Assembly (NCBI GenBank): GCA_900547825.1
Contig: URII01000006.1
Location: 1-64,000 of the forward strand
From: an uncultured Porphyromonadaceae bacterium
GTDB taxonomy: Bacteria > Bacteroidota > Bacteroidia > Bacteroidales > Muribaculaceae
Length of the DNA: 64,000 bases
Reading direction: 5' to 3'
Shown here: one piece after another, positions 17,823 to 27,863 of the stretch
Layout: each line of letters starts with the position of its first letter
Position numbering within the stretch: the first letter of the stretch is position 1
The notes under the pieces: model-generated
What the model was told of the DNA's origin: nothing
The model's database searches: none
What the model saw: only the letters and a program-made list of their open reading frames with translations
Made by a program: the position numbers and the translations under genes

Positions 17823-19280
17823 TCAGAGGATGGGGCTTAACGGGCGCATGAGCGACTCCAGCGCCCTGTGGTGTATGGGGCGGTGGCGCCATTCCGAACT
17901 CCGCACTCTACGGCTTGAGGTCATGTCCTCGGCAAAGATGGTCGACAGCCGGGCATTTATTTCGCGTGAGAATATGAATATGTTGCTCTCAAAGTTGTGT
18001 TCGAAGCTGCGGAAGTCGAAATTTGTAGATCCGAGTGTGGCAAAATCGTCATCTACTATCATCATCTTGGAATGCAGCATTCCCGCATCGTAGAGATATA
18101 TCTTTATGCCGGCTGCTATTGATTCGGCTATATAGCTTCGTGATGCGAAGGTAAGTATGCGTGAATCACTGTGGGTGGGCATCATTACGCGGACATCCAC
18201 CCGGGCGAGTGCCGCTGCCTGCAGTGCCCGCAGAAGGCTTTCCGGGGGAAGAAAATAAGGGGTCTGGATGTATATGCGCCGCTTGGCGTTTGATATGGCT
18301 TTCAAGAACTGTAGCTCGATATTGCCCCAGCGGTCGGTGGGGCCGCTTGTCAGCATCTGTATTCCGGCAGTGCCATTTGTGTCGCCGCCGGATATCGCCG
18401 TACTGTTGTCTGTGATTATATCTTTGCGCATGAGTGCCCAGTCACATGCGAAACTGTAATGCAGGGCCGATACCGCAGGGCCTGATATGCGGGCGTGGAT
18501 ATCGCGCCACAAAGGAAATTTCCCACCGTTGATGTAGCGGTCGGCAATGTTCATTCCTCCTATATATCCTGTTTTGCCGTCTATTATCACAAGCTTGCGG
18601 TGGTTGCGCCAGTTTATGCGTGTGGCAAACAGCGGGAACACAACTTTGAAAAACGGATATATCTCAACACCAGCCGACCGCATGGTCTTGAAAAACCGGT
18701 TTCGCACGTGGAATGACCCTACATGATCGTAGCATACCCTTACTTTCACACCTGCCCGTGCTTTTTCCATCAGTATTCCGGCTATACGACGCCCTATTTC
18801 GTCATCTTCAAAAATATAATATTGCAGATAGATGAATTCTTTGGCTTGGCGCAGATCTTTTTCCAGTGCGAGGAACTTGTCATGCCCGGAGGCATATATT
18901 TCGATATTGTTGCCTTCGTAAAAACCTCCGGCACCAAGTGACCGGGCCAACTGCACCTGCTGCCGGTTTTCAGGGCTCAGCCGTTTTGGAGTGCCCGATG
19001 CGCCATCCATCTGCCGTATGCCGCGTAGGCGCCGCTTCTGTCGGCGTGATATGAGCCGGGCGTTTTTGATGGAACGTCCGAAAAAGATATACAGTACTAT
19101 GCCACCTGCGGGGAATAGCAGAAGAACCGTAACCCAGGCAAGCGACTTGACCGGATTGCGGTTCTCGGATATTACGATGGATATTATGGCTAATATGGTT
19201 ATGGCATAGAGCAGAGTCAGCACGCCGTAGAACCATGGCGTGTTGAACATTCCTGTCAGCTGGCTGAAAACGGAGTTCAT
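17823..19280 (-). CDS. cls: Cardiolipin synthase (phospholipase D family)
   Basis: 485 aa. Two N-terminal membrane helices (about 15-35 and 45-65) precede two phospholipase-D HKD motifs, HRKLVIIDGKTGYIGG and HSKMMIVDDDFATLGS. These form the active site that makes cardiolipin from two phosphatidylglycerols (or PE plus PG). The length and layout fit ClsA-type enzymes. It faces away from the BamB-like gene, with a divergent promoter region between. Confidence 0.93.
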   Translation of the reverse strand: MNSVFSQLTGMFNTPWFYGVLTLLYAITILAIISIVISENRNPVKSLAWVTVLLLFPAGGIVLYIFFGRSIKNARLISRRQKRRLRGIRQMDGASGTPKRLSPENRQQVQLARSLGAGGFYEGNNIEIYASGHDKFLALEKDLRQAKEFIYLQYYIFEDDEIGRRIAGILMEKARAGVKVRVCYDHVGSFHVRNRFFKTMRSAGVEIYPFFKVVFPLFATRINWRNHRKLVIIDGKTGYIGGMNIADRYINGGKFPLWRDIHARISGPAVSALHYSFACDWALMRKDIITDNSTAISGGDTNGTAGIQMLTSGPTDRWGNIELQFLKAISNAKRRIYIQTPYFLPPESLLRALQAAALARVDVRVMMPTHSDSRILTFASRSYIAESIAAGIKIYLYDAGMLHSKMMIVDDDFATLGSTNFDFRSFEHNFESNIFIFSREINARLSTIFAEDMTSSRRVRSSEWRHRPIHHRALESLMRPLSPIL

Positions 19281-19381
19281 TTTGCGCCATAAAGTTACGG
19301 ATAAAATTTATAAAACAGAAATTTTACGACAGGAGAATAGTGCTAAAATTAGTGATATGTTTATAAAGATGTGAAAGCGGG

Positions 19382-19413
19382 TTTGCGGGAGTAGGAAATT
19401 ATGGCTAATTTTG
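19382..19413 (+). promoter_or_regulatory. Promoter of the 19.4-27.8 kb gene run
   Basis: A perfect TTTG (19382-19385), a 20-bp spacer and TAATTTTG (19406-19413) match the Bacteroidetes consensus. The predicted start is about 20 bp before the lipoprotein ATG at 19441. Confidence 0.75.
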
Positions 19414-19440
19414 CAAGACGGATACACAGTTGCAGCAGTG

Positions 19441-21018
19441 ATGGTGAAAAAAACGATATTGTTCGGGCTTGCAATCCCATGTTTCATATTTGTGTCGTGC
19501 GGCGGGAAGAAGGGATCCCCGGTGCCGGAAGTTTCTGTCGCTAACGATTCGGTAATTGAATGCCCTGTGGAAATAACGGCTTTTCCCGATACTGTTTTTC
19601 CGAGCGCGGAGGCTGTTGATTTCAGAATAGAGGTTGCGGATACATTGACTTCTCCGGTAATATTCCCGATGGAGGACATGTATGCCGACGTTCCGGGCGC
19701 TTTCACGTTCCGCAAAGGTGCTTTCCGCAATGCCTCTTTCGGTGGCGCGGTGAGCCGTATCCCCACTGAAGTGATTGTTGACTGGACTTTTACAACACCG
19801 GTTGACAACCGGTCCACAAAATTCGGAGTATGGGGTGGCGGAACCGGATGGACCGGACAGCCCCTTTATGTGGAGTGGCCCGACAGCTGTGTGGCCCGCT
19901 TTCGTCAGGGTGGAAGCCTGACATCTGATTTTTCCGCCCGTGAGATTATAGTAGGTTCACTTTCCTCCAACATATTGTTCATAAATTTTGACAACGGTAA
20001 AGCCTCACGGCAACCAATCCCGACAGGCAACCCGATCAAAGGAACTGTGTCGCTTGACCCTTCGTTGAACGGCAATCTTTATGCCGGACAAGGGGTGCCT
20101 GCCGAAAAGCCGTTCGGAGCGCTGACAATAGATCTGTATTCCCATAAAGTCAGCGATTTTTTCCCGGAGGATCCGAAAGCTCCCCGTGGATGGAATGCTT
20201 ACGACTCGTCGCCATTGCGTGTGGGGCAGTTTCTGTTTCGTCCCGGAGAGAACGGCACTCTTTATAAATTTACCATTGCTCCAGGCAAGTTGAAGCTGCA
20301 TTCGGCTCTGCGTTACCGTGTGGCCGGAGCGGCCCCGGGCATGGAGGCTTCGATGAGTGTTTGCCGTAATTATGGTTACACCGCCGATAATCATGGCAAT
20401 GTGCTGTGTGTCAATCTCAACACAATGAAGCCTGTGTGGCGGTATGATCTGGGCGATGACACCGATTCGTCGCCGGTAATAGTTGAGGAGGACGGAAAAC
20501 CTTATGTCTATACCGGTTGCGAGATTGACCGCAAAGGTTCGGGGTATGCGTCGTTTGTCAAACTTGACGGACTTACAGGTGCTCTTGTATGGGAGGCGCG
20601 TACTCCCGGTAAACGCCGCGAGGATGGCGAAAAGCATTTTGATGGCGGGTTCTATTCATCATCCCTTCCCGGAAGCGGCGATTGTGCCGACCTCATATTC
20701 GCCAATGCTGTTACAAACGAAGGTGGAGCCAACGGCGATTTTGTGGCGTTTGAACGAGCTACAGGCAAGATGCTTTACCGTACACCTTTGAAGTATTATG
20801 CATGGTCCTCGCCTGTGGGATTTATGGATCCGACCGGTAAATTCACTGTATTTACGGCTGATTGCGCCGGAAATGTATACCTCATATCCCCCCGCACAGG
20901 CAAGATAACTTTCACAAAGAGAATAGGTGACAATTTCGAATCATCGCCTGTTGTGGTGGACAGTTCGCTCGTGATGGGATCACGTGGAAATAAGATTTAT
21001 AAAATGACATTGAGATAA
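19441..21018 (+). CDS. PQQ/beta-propeller lipoprotein (BamB-like repeats)
   Basis: 525 aa from the ATG at 19441. This start was chosen because a lipoprotein signal (MVKKTILFG to FVSCGGKK, lipid-attached Cys near residue 20) begins there, and an ATG 30 bp upstream would fall almost on the -7 box. The mature protein has repeated propeller blades with the PQQ-like pattern, including GNVLCVNLNTMKPVWRYDLG, ASFVKLDGLTGALVWEAR, GDFVAFERATGKMLYR and GNVYLISPRTGKITFTK. Such propellers serve as binding scaffolds. BamB function is possible, but the N-terminal third is different, so a distinct envelope role is equally likely. Confidence 0.8.
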   Translation: MVKKTILFGLAIPCFIFVSCGGKKGSPVPEVSVANDSVIECPVEITAFPDTVFPSAEAVDFRIEVADTLTSPVIFPMEDMYADVPGAFTFRKGAFRNASFGGAVSRIPTEVIVDWTFTTPVDNRSTKFGVWGGGTGWTGQPLYVEWPDSCVARFRQGGSLTSDFSAREIIVGSLSSNILFINFDNGKASRQPIPTGNPIKGTVSLDPSLNGNLYAGQGVPAEKPFGALTIDLYSHKVSDFFPEDPKAPRGWNAYDSSPLRVGQFLFRPGENGTLYKFTIAPGKLKLHSALRYRVAGAAPGMEASMSVCRNYGYTADNHGNVLCVNLNTMKPVWRYDLGDDTDSSPVIVEEDGKPYVYTGCEIDRKGSGYASFVKLDGLTGALVWEARTPGKRREDGEKHFDGGFYSSSLPGSGDCADLIFANAVTNEGGANGDFVAFERATGKMLYRTPLKYYAWSSPVGFMDPTGKFTVFTADCAGNVYLISPRTGKITFTKRIGDNFESSPVVVDSSLVMGSRGNKIYKMTLR

Positions 21019-21032
21019 AACCAATCTGCGAT

Positions 21033-21923
21033 ATGAAAATCTCTTATATCCGATATGCTGTCATGGCAGTGGCCATGATTCTCGGTTCTCTCGGCGCCAA
21101 AGCGGGAGACCTCACAGCCCACCGTGGCACAGTAAGCAATGCCTATAATTTCTGGTTGTATACACCCGATGCTCCGGGTCAGGATGTCGAGTCTAAACCG
21201 GTGGTGATTTTTCTGCATGGCGCAAGTCTTTGCGGCAATAATCTCAATAGGGTGAAACGTTACGGAACAATCGACGCCATAGAGAAAGGGCGCGACATTG
21301 ACGCTTACGTGATAGCTCCGCAGAATCCCGGAGGATCATGGAACCCCGGTAAGATAATGAATATACTCGATTGGGTAAGTGATAATTATAATATCGATTA
21401 CGACCGTGTTTATGTGCTTGGCATGAGTCTCGGCGGTTATGGTACCATTGACCTTGCCGCTACTTATCCTGACCGCATAGCGGCTGCTATGGCTTTCTGT
21501 GGCGGGGGCACAGTCAAGGATCTTTCGGGTTTGAATGATGTGCCTCTGTGGATAGTGCATGGTACCGGCGACAGGGCCGTAAGCGTGAAGCAGAGCGACA
21601 ATGTGGTCGACAAAATGCGGTCCTCATCCGAGGACGGCGAAACTCCGCGTCTCATATATGACCGTATTCCCGGCATGAACCACTCACAGCCCGCGCGCCT
21701 GTTTTATCTGGAGGAAAGTTATGAATGGCTTTTTGCCCATACTCTTAAGGATCATACCCGTGAGGTGAAGGAAAGTTTTGCCATTGACAGTTCCACATTA
21801 AAGGGGGCTTACAGGGATCTCCGTTCCTCACGTTCCGGGAAAAGCAACCGTGTGCAGTCAGCGTTCTCAAAAACCTCATCAAAGAAGCCGGCTTCCAGAA
21901 AGTCACGTCGCCGCCGTTCCTGA
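21033..21923 (+). CDS. Secreted alpha/beta-hydrolase (esterase/phospholipase type)
   Basis: 296 aa with a signal peptide (about 1-24). An alpha/beta-hydrolase core shows the oxyanion block FLHGASLCGNN, the nucleophile elbow GMSLGGYG (Ser in GxSxG), Asp in HGTGDRAV and His in MNHSQPA. The C-terminal 50 residues are Ser/Lys/Arg-rich and probably disordered. The family contains carboxylesterases and peptidases of prolyl-oligopeptidase type, so the substrate is open. It follows the propeller gene by 14 bp. Confidence 0.82.
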   Translation: MKISYIRYAVMAVAMILGSLGAKAGDLTAHRGTVSNAYNFWLYTPDAPGQDVESKPVVIFLHGASLCGNNLNRVKRYGTIDAIEKGRDIDAYVIAPQNPGGSWNPGKIMNILDWVSDNYNIDYDRVYVLGMSLGGYGTIDLAATYPDRIAAAMAFCGGGTVKDLSGLNDVPLWIVHGTGDRAVSVKQSDNVVDKMRSSSEDGETPRLIYDRIPGMNHSQPARLFYLEESYEWLFAHTLKDHTREVKESFAIDSSTLKGAYRDLRSSRSGKSNRVQSAFSKTSSKKPASRKSRRRRS

Positions 21924-21926
21924 TTT

Positions 21927-22412
21927 ATGGAAAGATGTCAGAAGACAAATGCTGTCCGGTTGCTTGACAAAGCCGGCATACCATATGAACTTGTGCCCTA
22001 TGAGGTGGATCCCGATGATCTTGGCGCCGCACATATAGCATTGCAGCTTGGTGAGGATATCAACCGGGTGTTCAAGACATTGGTGCTGTTCGGTGAACGG
22101 ACGGGGCATTTTGTATGTGTGGTTCCAGGCAATGCCGAAGTTGACCTGAAAAAAGCTGCGAAAGCCGCAGGTGCCAAGAAAGCTGACCTTATAGCTATGA
22201 AGGAATTGCTCCCGCTTACAGGATATGTGCGCGGGGGCTGTACGCCTGTGGGGATGAAGAAGCGTTTTCCCACATTCTTTCACTCTACCGCTGTTGACTA
22301 TGATTTTATATATGTGTCGGCCGGCCAGCGTGGATTGCAGATGAAAATAGATCCGCATCAGCTTATAGAATATGTGGGTGCGGTAGTGACAGATCTGATA
22401 GCGGAAAAATGA
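21927..22412 (+). CDS. ybaK: Cys-tRNA(Pro)/Cys-tRNA(Cys) deacylase, YbaK/EbsC type
   Basis: 161 aa matching the YbaK editing-domain family, which hydrolyses Cys mischarged on tRNA-Pro. Recognisable blocks are TNAVRLLDKAGIPYELVPYE, FKTLVLFGE, AAKAAGAKKADLI, LTGYVRGGCTPVGMKK and IYVSAGQRGLQMKIDP. It starts 4 bp after the esterase gene, and its stop overlaps the aroC ATG in an ATGA. Confidence 0.93.
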   Translation: MERCQKTNAVRLLDKAGIPYELVPYEVDPDDLGAAHIALQLGEDINRVFKTLVLFGERTGHFVCVVPGNAEVDLKKAAKAAGAKKADLIAMKELLPLTGYVRGGCTPVGMKKRFPTFFHSTAVDYDFIYVSAGQRGLQMKIDPHQLIEYVGAVVTDLIAEK

Positions 22413-23491
22413 ACAGTTTCGGCGATATATTCCGGCTTACGACTTTCGGAGAATCACATGGCCCGGCTATAGGCGGCGTTATAGACGGTATGCCTGCCGG
22501 TGTGTCTGTTGACAGGGCGTTGCTGGATACGTGTATCTCGCGCCGACGTCCGGGTGCCGGACCGGGAGCCACACGGCGCAGTGAGTCTGATGAGGTGAAG
22601 ATACTCTCCGGAGTTTTCGAGGGGGTGACCACCGGTGCACCCATAGGCTTTGTAATAGAAAACGCCGACGCCAACCCTGAGGCTTACCACAGGCTGAGAG
22701 GGGTCAACCGTCCGTCCCATGCCGATTACACCACGACATGTAAATATGGTTTGCGTGACCATCGTGGCGGTGGACGTTCGTCAGCACGTGAAACAGCCGT
22801 AAGAGTGGCCGCCGGAGCGTTTGCCGAAATGGCATTGCGCTCTACCGGAATTACAGTCACGGCATATGTCGATTCTATCGGCACGGTTTCCCTTCCGGTT
22901 GATTATCCGGCCCCTGAGGATTCTGAGAAAGTGTATGCCTCGCCTGTGCGGTGTCCTGATGAGGCCGTATCGGAAGAAATGATGCGGATTGTTGCCGAGG
23001 CCGGCTCTCAGGGCGATACACTCGGCGGTGTGGTGAAATGTGTGATCCGTGGCATGGTGCCCGGGCTCGGCGACCCTGTGGGCGGAAAGCTTCATGCCCG
23101 GCTTGGTGCGGCAATGTTATCCATAAATGCCGTCAAAGGATTCGATTACGGAATGGGATTCGACGGAGCGAGGCTTAAAGGATCGGAGGTAGCGGACATA
23201 TTCAGGAAAGATGAGTCAGGGGATATCCGCACTCTTACCAATTGGTCAGGCGGTATACAGGGCGGCATTTCCAACGGTGAGGACATATATTTCCGTGTGG
23301 CATTCAAGCCGGTGCCGACTATGATGCGGCCGGTCGACACTGTTGATGATGCTGGGGAACCGGTGACATTGAATCCCGGAGGGCGGCATGATGTGTGCGT
23401 GGTGCCGCGTGCCGTCGCTGTGGTGGAGGCCATGGCCAAGATTGTGATACTCGACGCATGGCTTTCCAACCAGACTGTCAGGATGCGATGA
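22409..23491 (+). CDS. aroC: Chorismate synthase
   Basis: Final shikimate-pathway enzyme: an FMN-dependent conversion of EPSP to chorismate. 360 aa, the normal length. Family signatures are FGESHGPAIGGVIDG near residues 14-28, RRRPGAGPGATRR, the GGRSSARETAVRVAAGA signature and SGGIQGGISNGEDI. No other aro genes are nearby; it is embedded by overlapping stops and starts in a run of unrelated housekeeping genes. Confidence 0.97.
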   Translation: MNSFGDIFRLTTFGESHGPAIGGVIDGMPAGVSVDRALLDTCISRRRPGAGPGATRRSESDEVKILSGVFEGVTTGAPIGFVIENADANPEAYHRLRGVNRPSHADYTTTCKYGLRDHRGGGRSSARETAVRVAAGAFAEMALRSTGITVTAYVDSIGTVSLPVDYPAPEDSEKVYASPVRCPDEAVSEEMMRIVAEAGSQGDTLGGVVKCVIRGMVPGLGDPVGGKLHARLGAAMLSINAVKGFDYGMGFDGARLKGSEVADIFRKDESGDIRTLTNWSGGIQGGISNGEDIYFRVAFKPVPTMMRPVDTVDDAGEPVTLNPGGRHDVCVVPRAVAVVEAMAKIVILDAWLSNQTVRMR

Positions 23492-24402
23492 ACCCATATT
23501 ACAGAGACTATTCCGACTTTCTCGGATCATTGTTCCCGGGAGTGAAGATGCAGAAGCTTTCGGTCAATGCCGGGTTCACATGTCCTAACCGTGACGGCAC
23601 AATCGGCCATGGCGGATGTATCTACTGCAACAATGCTTCGTTCAGTCCGTCGTATTGCGATCCGGCCCAGGATATAGTCACACAGCTTGAGGAGGGTAAG
23701 CGGTTCTTTGGACGGAAATATCCCCACATGCGTTATTTAGCCTATTTCCAGTCTTATACCAACACCTATGGAGATGAAAAGCAACTGGATACGCTTTACC
23801 GGCAAGCTCTTGGCGTTGACAAAGTGGACGGCATAATCATAGGCACACGACCTGATTGTGTGCCTGAAGGGTTGTTGGATATGCTGGCCGACATAGACCG
23901 TAATGATGCGCGGGTGATAATCGAACTTGGGGCGGAAAGCTCCCATAATTCCACGCTTGAATCTATAAACCGCGGGCACACATGGGAATGCACGGTTGAT
24001 GCGGTGAAGCGGATCAAGGCCCGGGGGATTGCAGTAGGGTTACATTTTATAATGGGACTGCCCGGAGAGAATACCTCCGATATGCTTGCAACTGTTGATG
24101 CGGTCAATGATCTGAAACCGCAGTGTGTGAAATTCCATCAGTTGCAGGTGTTGCGTGGTACGGCTCTTTATTCGGCTGTAAAAGCGGATGATGGTTTGGT
24201 GCATTTGTTCACGGTAGAAGAATATATAGACTTATGCGCGAGCATTGTAAGGCGCCTTGACCGCAACATTGCCATAGAGCGGTTTGTATCCCAGGCGCCC
24301 GAAAGTTTGCTTGTGGGCCCGAAATGGGGTTTGAAGAACTATCAGTTCACCAACTTGCTGCATGCCAAGCTGGCTGAATTGCGGAATAATGATATTGACT
24401 AA
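23488..24402 (+). CDS. TIGR01212-family radical SAM protein
   Basis: 304 aa from the ATG at 23488, which overlaps the aroC stop; an upstream extension of the frame lies entirely inside aroC. The N-terminal Cys cluster CPNRDGTIGHGGCIYC holds the three cysteines for a 4Fe-4S cluster in the family's spaced form. The radical-SAM barrel follows, with ELGAESSHNSTLESINRGH and GLHFIMGLPGE. The family (YhcC-like) is widespread; its reaction is not established. Confidence 0.9.
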   Translation: MNPYYRDYSDFLGSLFPGVKMQKLSVNAGFTCPNRDGTIGHGGCIYCNNASFSPSYCDPAQDIVTQLEEGKRFFGRKYPHMRYLAYFQSYTNTYGDEKQLDTLYRQALGVDKVDGIIIGTRPDCVPEGLLDMLADIDRNDARVIIELGAESSHNSTLESINRGHTWECTVDAVKRIKARGIAVGLHFIMGLPGENTSDMLATVDAVNDLKPQCVKFHQLQVLRGTALYSAVKADDGLVHLFTVEEYIDLCASIVRRLDRNIAIERFVSQAPESLLVGPKWGLKNYQFTNLLHAKLAELRNNDID

Positions 24403-26708
24403 TGGAAAACTATATAGATCAGCTTAACGATCAGCAACGTGATGCCGTGTTATATACCGGTGGCCCTCAGCTTGTGATAGCCGGTGCCGGATCGGGCAAG
24501 ACCAGGGTTCTTACATATAAAATTCTACATCTGCTTGAGCTTGGATATGAACCGTGGCGCATAATGGCACTTACGTTTACCAACAAGGCCGCACGTGAGA
24601 TGCGTGACCGCATCGAGGCGCTTGTAGGGCATGAGAAAGCTTCCAAACTATGGATGGGAACGTTCCATTCGATATTTTCACGCATATTGCGTATTCATGC
24701 CGACAGACTCGGATTCAAGCCGTCCTTTACTATATATGATGCGTCCGACAGCAAGGCTGTGGTAAAATCCATCATAAAGGATTTGGACCTTGACGAGAAG
24801 ATCTATAAGCCCTCATCCGTGGCCTCAGCTATTTCCATGGCCAAGAATGCATTGATATCACCTTCGCAATATGCTATGGACCGGGATCTGATGGAGGCTG
24901 ACAAACGTTCACGGCGTCCGCGCATTCAGGAGATCTATGCAGGTTATGTCAACCGCTTGTCAGTGGCCGGGGCTATGGATTTTGACGATCTGCTTTACCA
25001 TACTAATGTGCTGTTGCGTGACAACCCCGACATACTCAATCATTACCGTGAATATTTCAGGTATATTCTTGTAGATGAGTATCAGGACACAAACTTCGCC
25101 CAGCACCTTATAGTGTCGCAACTTTGCGACAATACCACCGGCCTGTGTGTGGTCGGTGACGATGCGCAGAGTATTTACAGTTTCCGGGGGGCGAATATAC
25201 GCAACATACTTAATCTTAAGAAATCATATCCCGGATTGAGGATATTCAAATTGGAGCGTAATTACCGTTCCACCCAGAATATAATAAATGCGGCCAATTC
25301 GCTTATTGACAAGAACCGTGACCAGATACCCAAGAAGGTGTTTTCGCTCAACGATGCCGGGAGCCGGATTGAGCTTGTGCAGAGTTACAGTGATTATGAG
25401 GAAAGTTTTCTTGTGGCCAACCGTATATCGCAGGTAAAGATGGCCGGTGACGCCGGATATGATGAATTTGCCGTCCTTTACCGCACTAATGCCCAGAGCC
25501 GCATATTGGAGGAGTCCTTGCGTAAACGCAATATTCCATATCGGATCTACGGAGGCTTGTCGTTCTATCAGCGCAAGGAGGTCAAGGATGCTGTGGCATA
25601 TATGCGTCTTACCGTCAATCCCGACGATGATGAAGCCCTCCGGCGCATAATAAATTTTCCTGCGCGAGGAATAGGGGAGACCACTGTGGGGAAACTCACA
25701 CGCACCGGCATGGACCACGATGTGAGCTTGTGGCATGTAATATGTCATCTTGATAATTACACCATAGGTTTCAACTCCGGCACGGTTAAGAAACTTGATA
25801 AGTTCCGTGAACTGATTCAGGGATTTATTGATAAAAACGCCTCAGGGGCTGATGCTGCCTCCACTGTCCGTCAGATAATTTCCGACACCGGAATGCTGAG
25901 TATGCTTATCAGCGACCGCACTCCGGAGAGCATTTCCAAGCAGGAAAACCTTAATGAACTCATGGCCGGAGTCAAGGGGTTTGTGGAGGAGCGCATGGCC
26001 GAGGGGAATACTCAAGCCGGCCTGTCGGACTTTCTCGGTGAGATATCTCTTGCCACTGATCAGGACTCCAAGGATGAGGCTGATGACGGCAAGCGTGTTA
26101 CTCTGATGACCGTGCATGCGGCCAAAGGCCTGGAATTTTCCAATGTGTTTATAGTGGGTGTGGAGGAAGATCTTTTTCCTTCGGCCATGAATTCGGCAAA
26201 TGCCGCTGAAATAGAGGAGGAACGAAGATTGCTGTATGTGGCCATCACTCGTGCCAAACGTTTCTGCATGCTTTCCTATGCTTCATCACGGTTTCGCAAC
26301 GGCATGACAGTGACATGTTCCCCGTCAAGGTTTGTCCGTGATATAGATCCGAAGTATGTCCGCCTTGTAGGCGGAACTTCTATAGCGCCTGTAGGCGACA
26401 ATCCGGTGGAGCGTTACCGCAGTTCGTTCCATTCGGCGCCTAAAGTGGAGAGCCGTAGCGAGGCTCGCCGCATTACTCCCATGCCGGCATCGCAGGGAAG
26501 CAATGCGGCAACCCCGAAGGCTTCGGGAGCGTTACATCGGTCCGATGAGATTAGTGTTGGTATGCGCATCCACCATTCCATATTCGGCGACGGCACAGTT
26601 TCGGAGGTGGATACATCCATGACCGACCACAGGATAGTAGTGGAGTTTGACAACACCGGATCAAAGCGGCTCATGCTTAAATTCGCAAAGTTTGACATAA
26701 TTAAATGA
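24402..26708 (+). CDS. pcrA: UvrD/PcrA-type ATP-dependent DNA helicase
   Basis: Superfamily-1 3'-5' helicase for repair and removal of proteins from DNA. 768 aa with Walker A AGAGSGKTRVL near residue 30, DEYQDTN (Walker B), GDDAQSIYSFRGA (motif III) and QRKEVKD, VTLMTVHAAKGLEF (motif V) and VAITRAKR (motif VI). A Tudor-like C-terminal end includes VGMRIHHSIFGDGTV, typical of PcrA and a contact site for RNA polymerase. The first ATG overlaps the preceding stop. Confidence 0.95.
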   Translation: MENYIDQLNDQQRDAVLYTGGPQLVIAGAGSGKTRVLTYKILHLLELGYEPWRIMALTFTNKAAREMRDRIEALVGHEKASKLWMGTFHSIFSRILRIHADRLGFKPSFTIYDASDSKAVVKSIIKDLDLDEKIYKPSSVASAISMAKNALISPSQYAMDRDLMEADKRSRRPRIQEIYAGYVNRLSVAGAMDFDDLLYHTNVLLRDNPDILNHYREYFRYILVDEYQDTNFAQHLIVSQLCDNTTGLCVVGDDAQSIYSFRGANIRNILNLKKSYPGLRIFKLERNYRSTQNIINAANSLIDKNRDQIPKKVFSLNDAGSRIELVQSYSDYEESFLVANRISQVKMAGDAGYDEFAVLYRTNAQSRILEESLRKRNIPYRIYGGLSFYQRKEVKDAVAYMRLTVNPDDDEALRRIINFPARGIGETTVGKLTRTGMDHDVSLWHVICHLDNYTIGFNSGTVKKLDKFRELIQGFIDKNASGADAASTVRQIISDTGMLSMLISDRTPESISKQENLNELMAGVKGFVEERMAEGNTQAGLSDFLGEISLATDQDSKDEADDGKRVTLMTVHAAKGLEFSNVFIVGVEEDLFPSAMNSANAAEIEEERRLLYVAITRAKRFCMLSYASSRFRNGMTVTCSPSRFVRDIDPKYVRLVGGTSIAPVGDNPVERYRSSFHSAPKVESRSEARRITPMPASQGSNAATPKASGALHRSDEISVGMRIHHSIFGDGTVSEVDTSMTDHRIVVEFDNTGSKRLMLKFAKFDIIK

Positions 26709-26720
26709 CCTATAATCAAG

Positions 26721-27851
26721 ATGAAAGAGCAGGATATACCCACTCCGTTCTATATAGTGTATGAGGACCGTTTGCGGCGTAATCTGGAACTTATAAATGA
26801 AGTTGAGCGGCGCGCCGGAGTGAATATTATAATGGCTTTCAAAGCCAATGCCTTATGGAAAACTTTCCATATCATAGCCGATTATAACAGGGATTTTACC
26901 GCGAGTTCGCTTAATGAGCTGCGCCTTGGCTGTGAAACGCTCGGAGGGGAGGCCCATAGTTATTGTCCGGCCTATACCGATAACACAATAGATGAGTATC
27001 TGAGCCGGTCCACTCATATTACATTTAATTCGCTGAGCCAGTTCGACCGGTATGGCGCCAAGGCGTTGGCTGCAGGTGTGTCGCCTGGATTGAGGGTCAA
27101 TCCCCGCTGTTCTGTGATTGAGACGGATATATACAATCCCGCATTGCCCGGCAGCCGTTTCGGAGTTACGGCGCAGCAGCTTGGCGGACGTTTGCCTGAA
27201 GGCCTCGAGGGGCTGCATTTCCATGCGTTGTGTGAGTCGGGAGCCGATGATCTTGAAAAAGTGCTTGATGCGTTTGAAACACAATTCGGTGGGTTGATCG
27301 ACCGTGTCAAGTGGGTGAATATGGGTGGAGGCCATCTTATGACCCGCGAAGGGTATGATGTGGAGCATCTGATAGAAATTCTCACGGCATTCCGCCTGCG
27401 TCATCCGGGTGTGGATGTGATTCTTGAACCCGGAAGTGCGTTTACATGGCGCACGGGCGACCTTATTACATCCGTTGTCGATGTGGTGGAGAATGACGGT
27501 GTGTCCACAGCTATAATCGACGCCTCGTTTGCCTGTCATATGCCTGATTGTCTTGAAATGCCCTATAGGCCTGCTATAACTGAGTCAGTGGAACCGGCTT
27601 CGGGCCTCCCTGTCTACCGGCTTGGGGGAAATTCCTGTCTTAGCGGTGATTTTGTAGGTGACTGGTCATTCCAACAGCCTTTGCGTGAAGGAGATCGCCT
27701 GCGCCTTGAGGATATGAACCACTACACCACTGTCAAGACAACTATGTTCAACGGGATATCACATCCGGCAATAGTGCTGTGCCGTAGCAATGGAGAGTGC
27801 ATTTATCTCAGGCAGTTCGGTTACGAGGACTATAAATCGCGTATGTCGTGA
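26721..27851 (+). CDS. nspC: Carboxynorspermidine/carboxyspermidine decarboxylase
   Basis: PLP-dependent fold-III (alanine-racemase-type) decarboxylase that makes spermidine or norspermidine through the carboxy-intermediate route used by many gut Bacteroidetes. 376 aa. The PLP lysine is Lys41 in MAFKANALWKTF. Other blocks are GLRVNPRC, the ESGAD/CES region, VNMGGGH, LEPGSAF and CLSGDFVGDW. The partner dehydrogenase gene is not in the window. It lies 12 bp after the helicase gene and is the last gene of the run. Confidence 0.92.
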   Translation: MKEQDIPTPFYIVYEDRLRRNLELINEVERRAGVNIIMAFKANALWKTFHIIADYNRDFTASSLNELRLGCETLGGEAHSYCPAYTDNTIDEYLSRSTHITFNSLSQFDRYGAKALAAGVSPGLRVNPRCSVIETDIYNPALPGSRFGVTAQQLGGRLPEGLEGLHFHALCESGADDLEKVLDAFETQFGGLIDRVKWVNMGGGHLMTREGYDVEHLIEILTAFRLRHPGVDVILEPGSAFTWRTGDLITSVVDVVENDGVSTAIIDASFACHMPDCLEMPYRPAITESVEPASGLPVYRLGGNSCLSGDFVGDWSFQQPLREGDRLRLEDMNHYTTVKTTMFNGISHPAIVLCRSNGECIYLRQFGYEDYKSRMS

Positions 27852-27863
27852 CCGTAATATCTG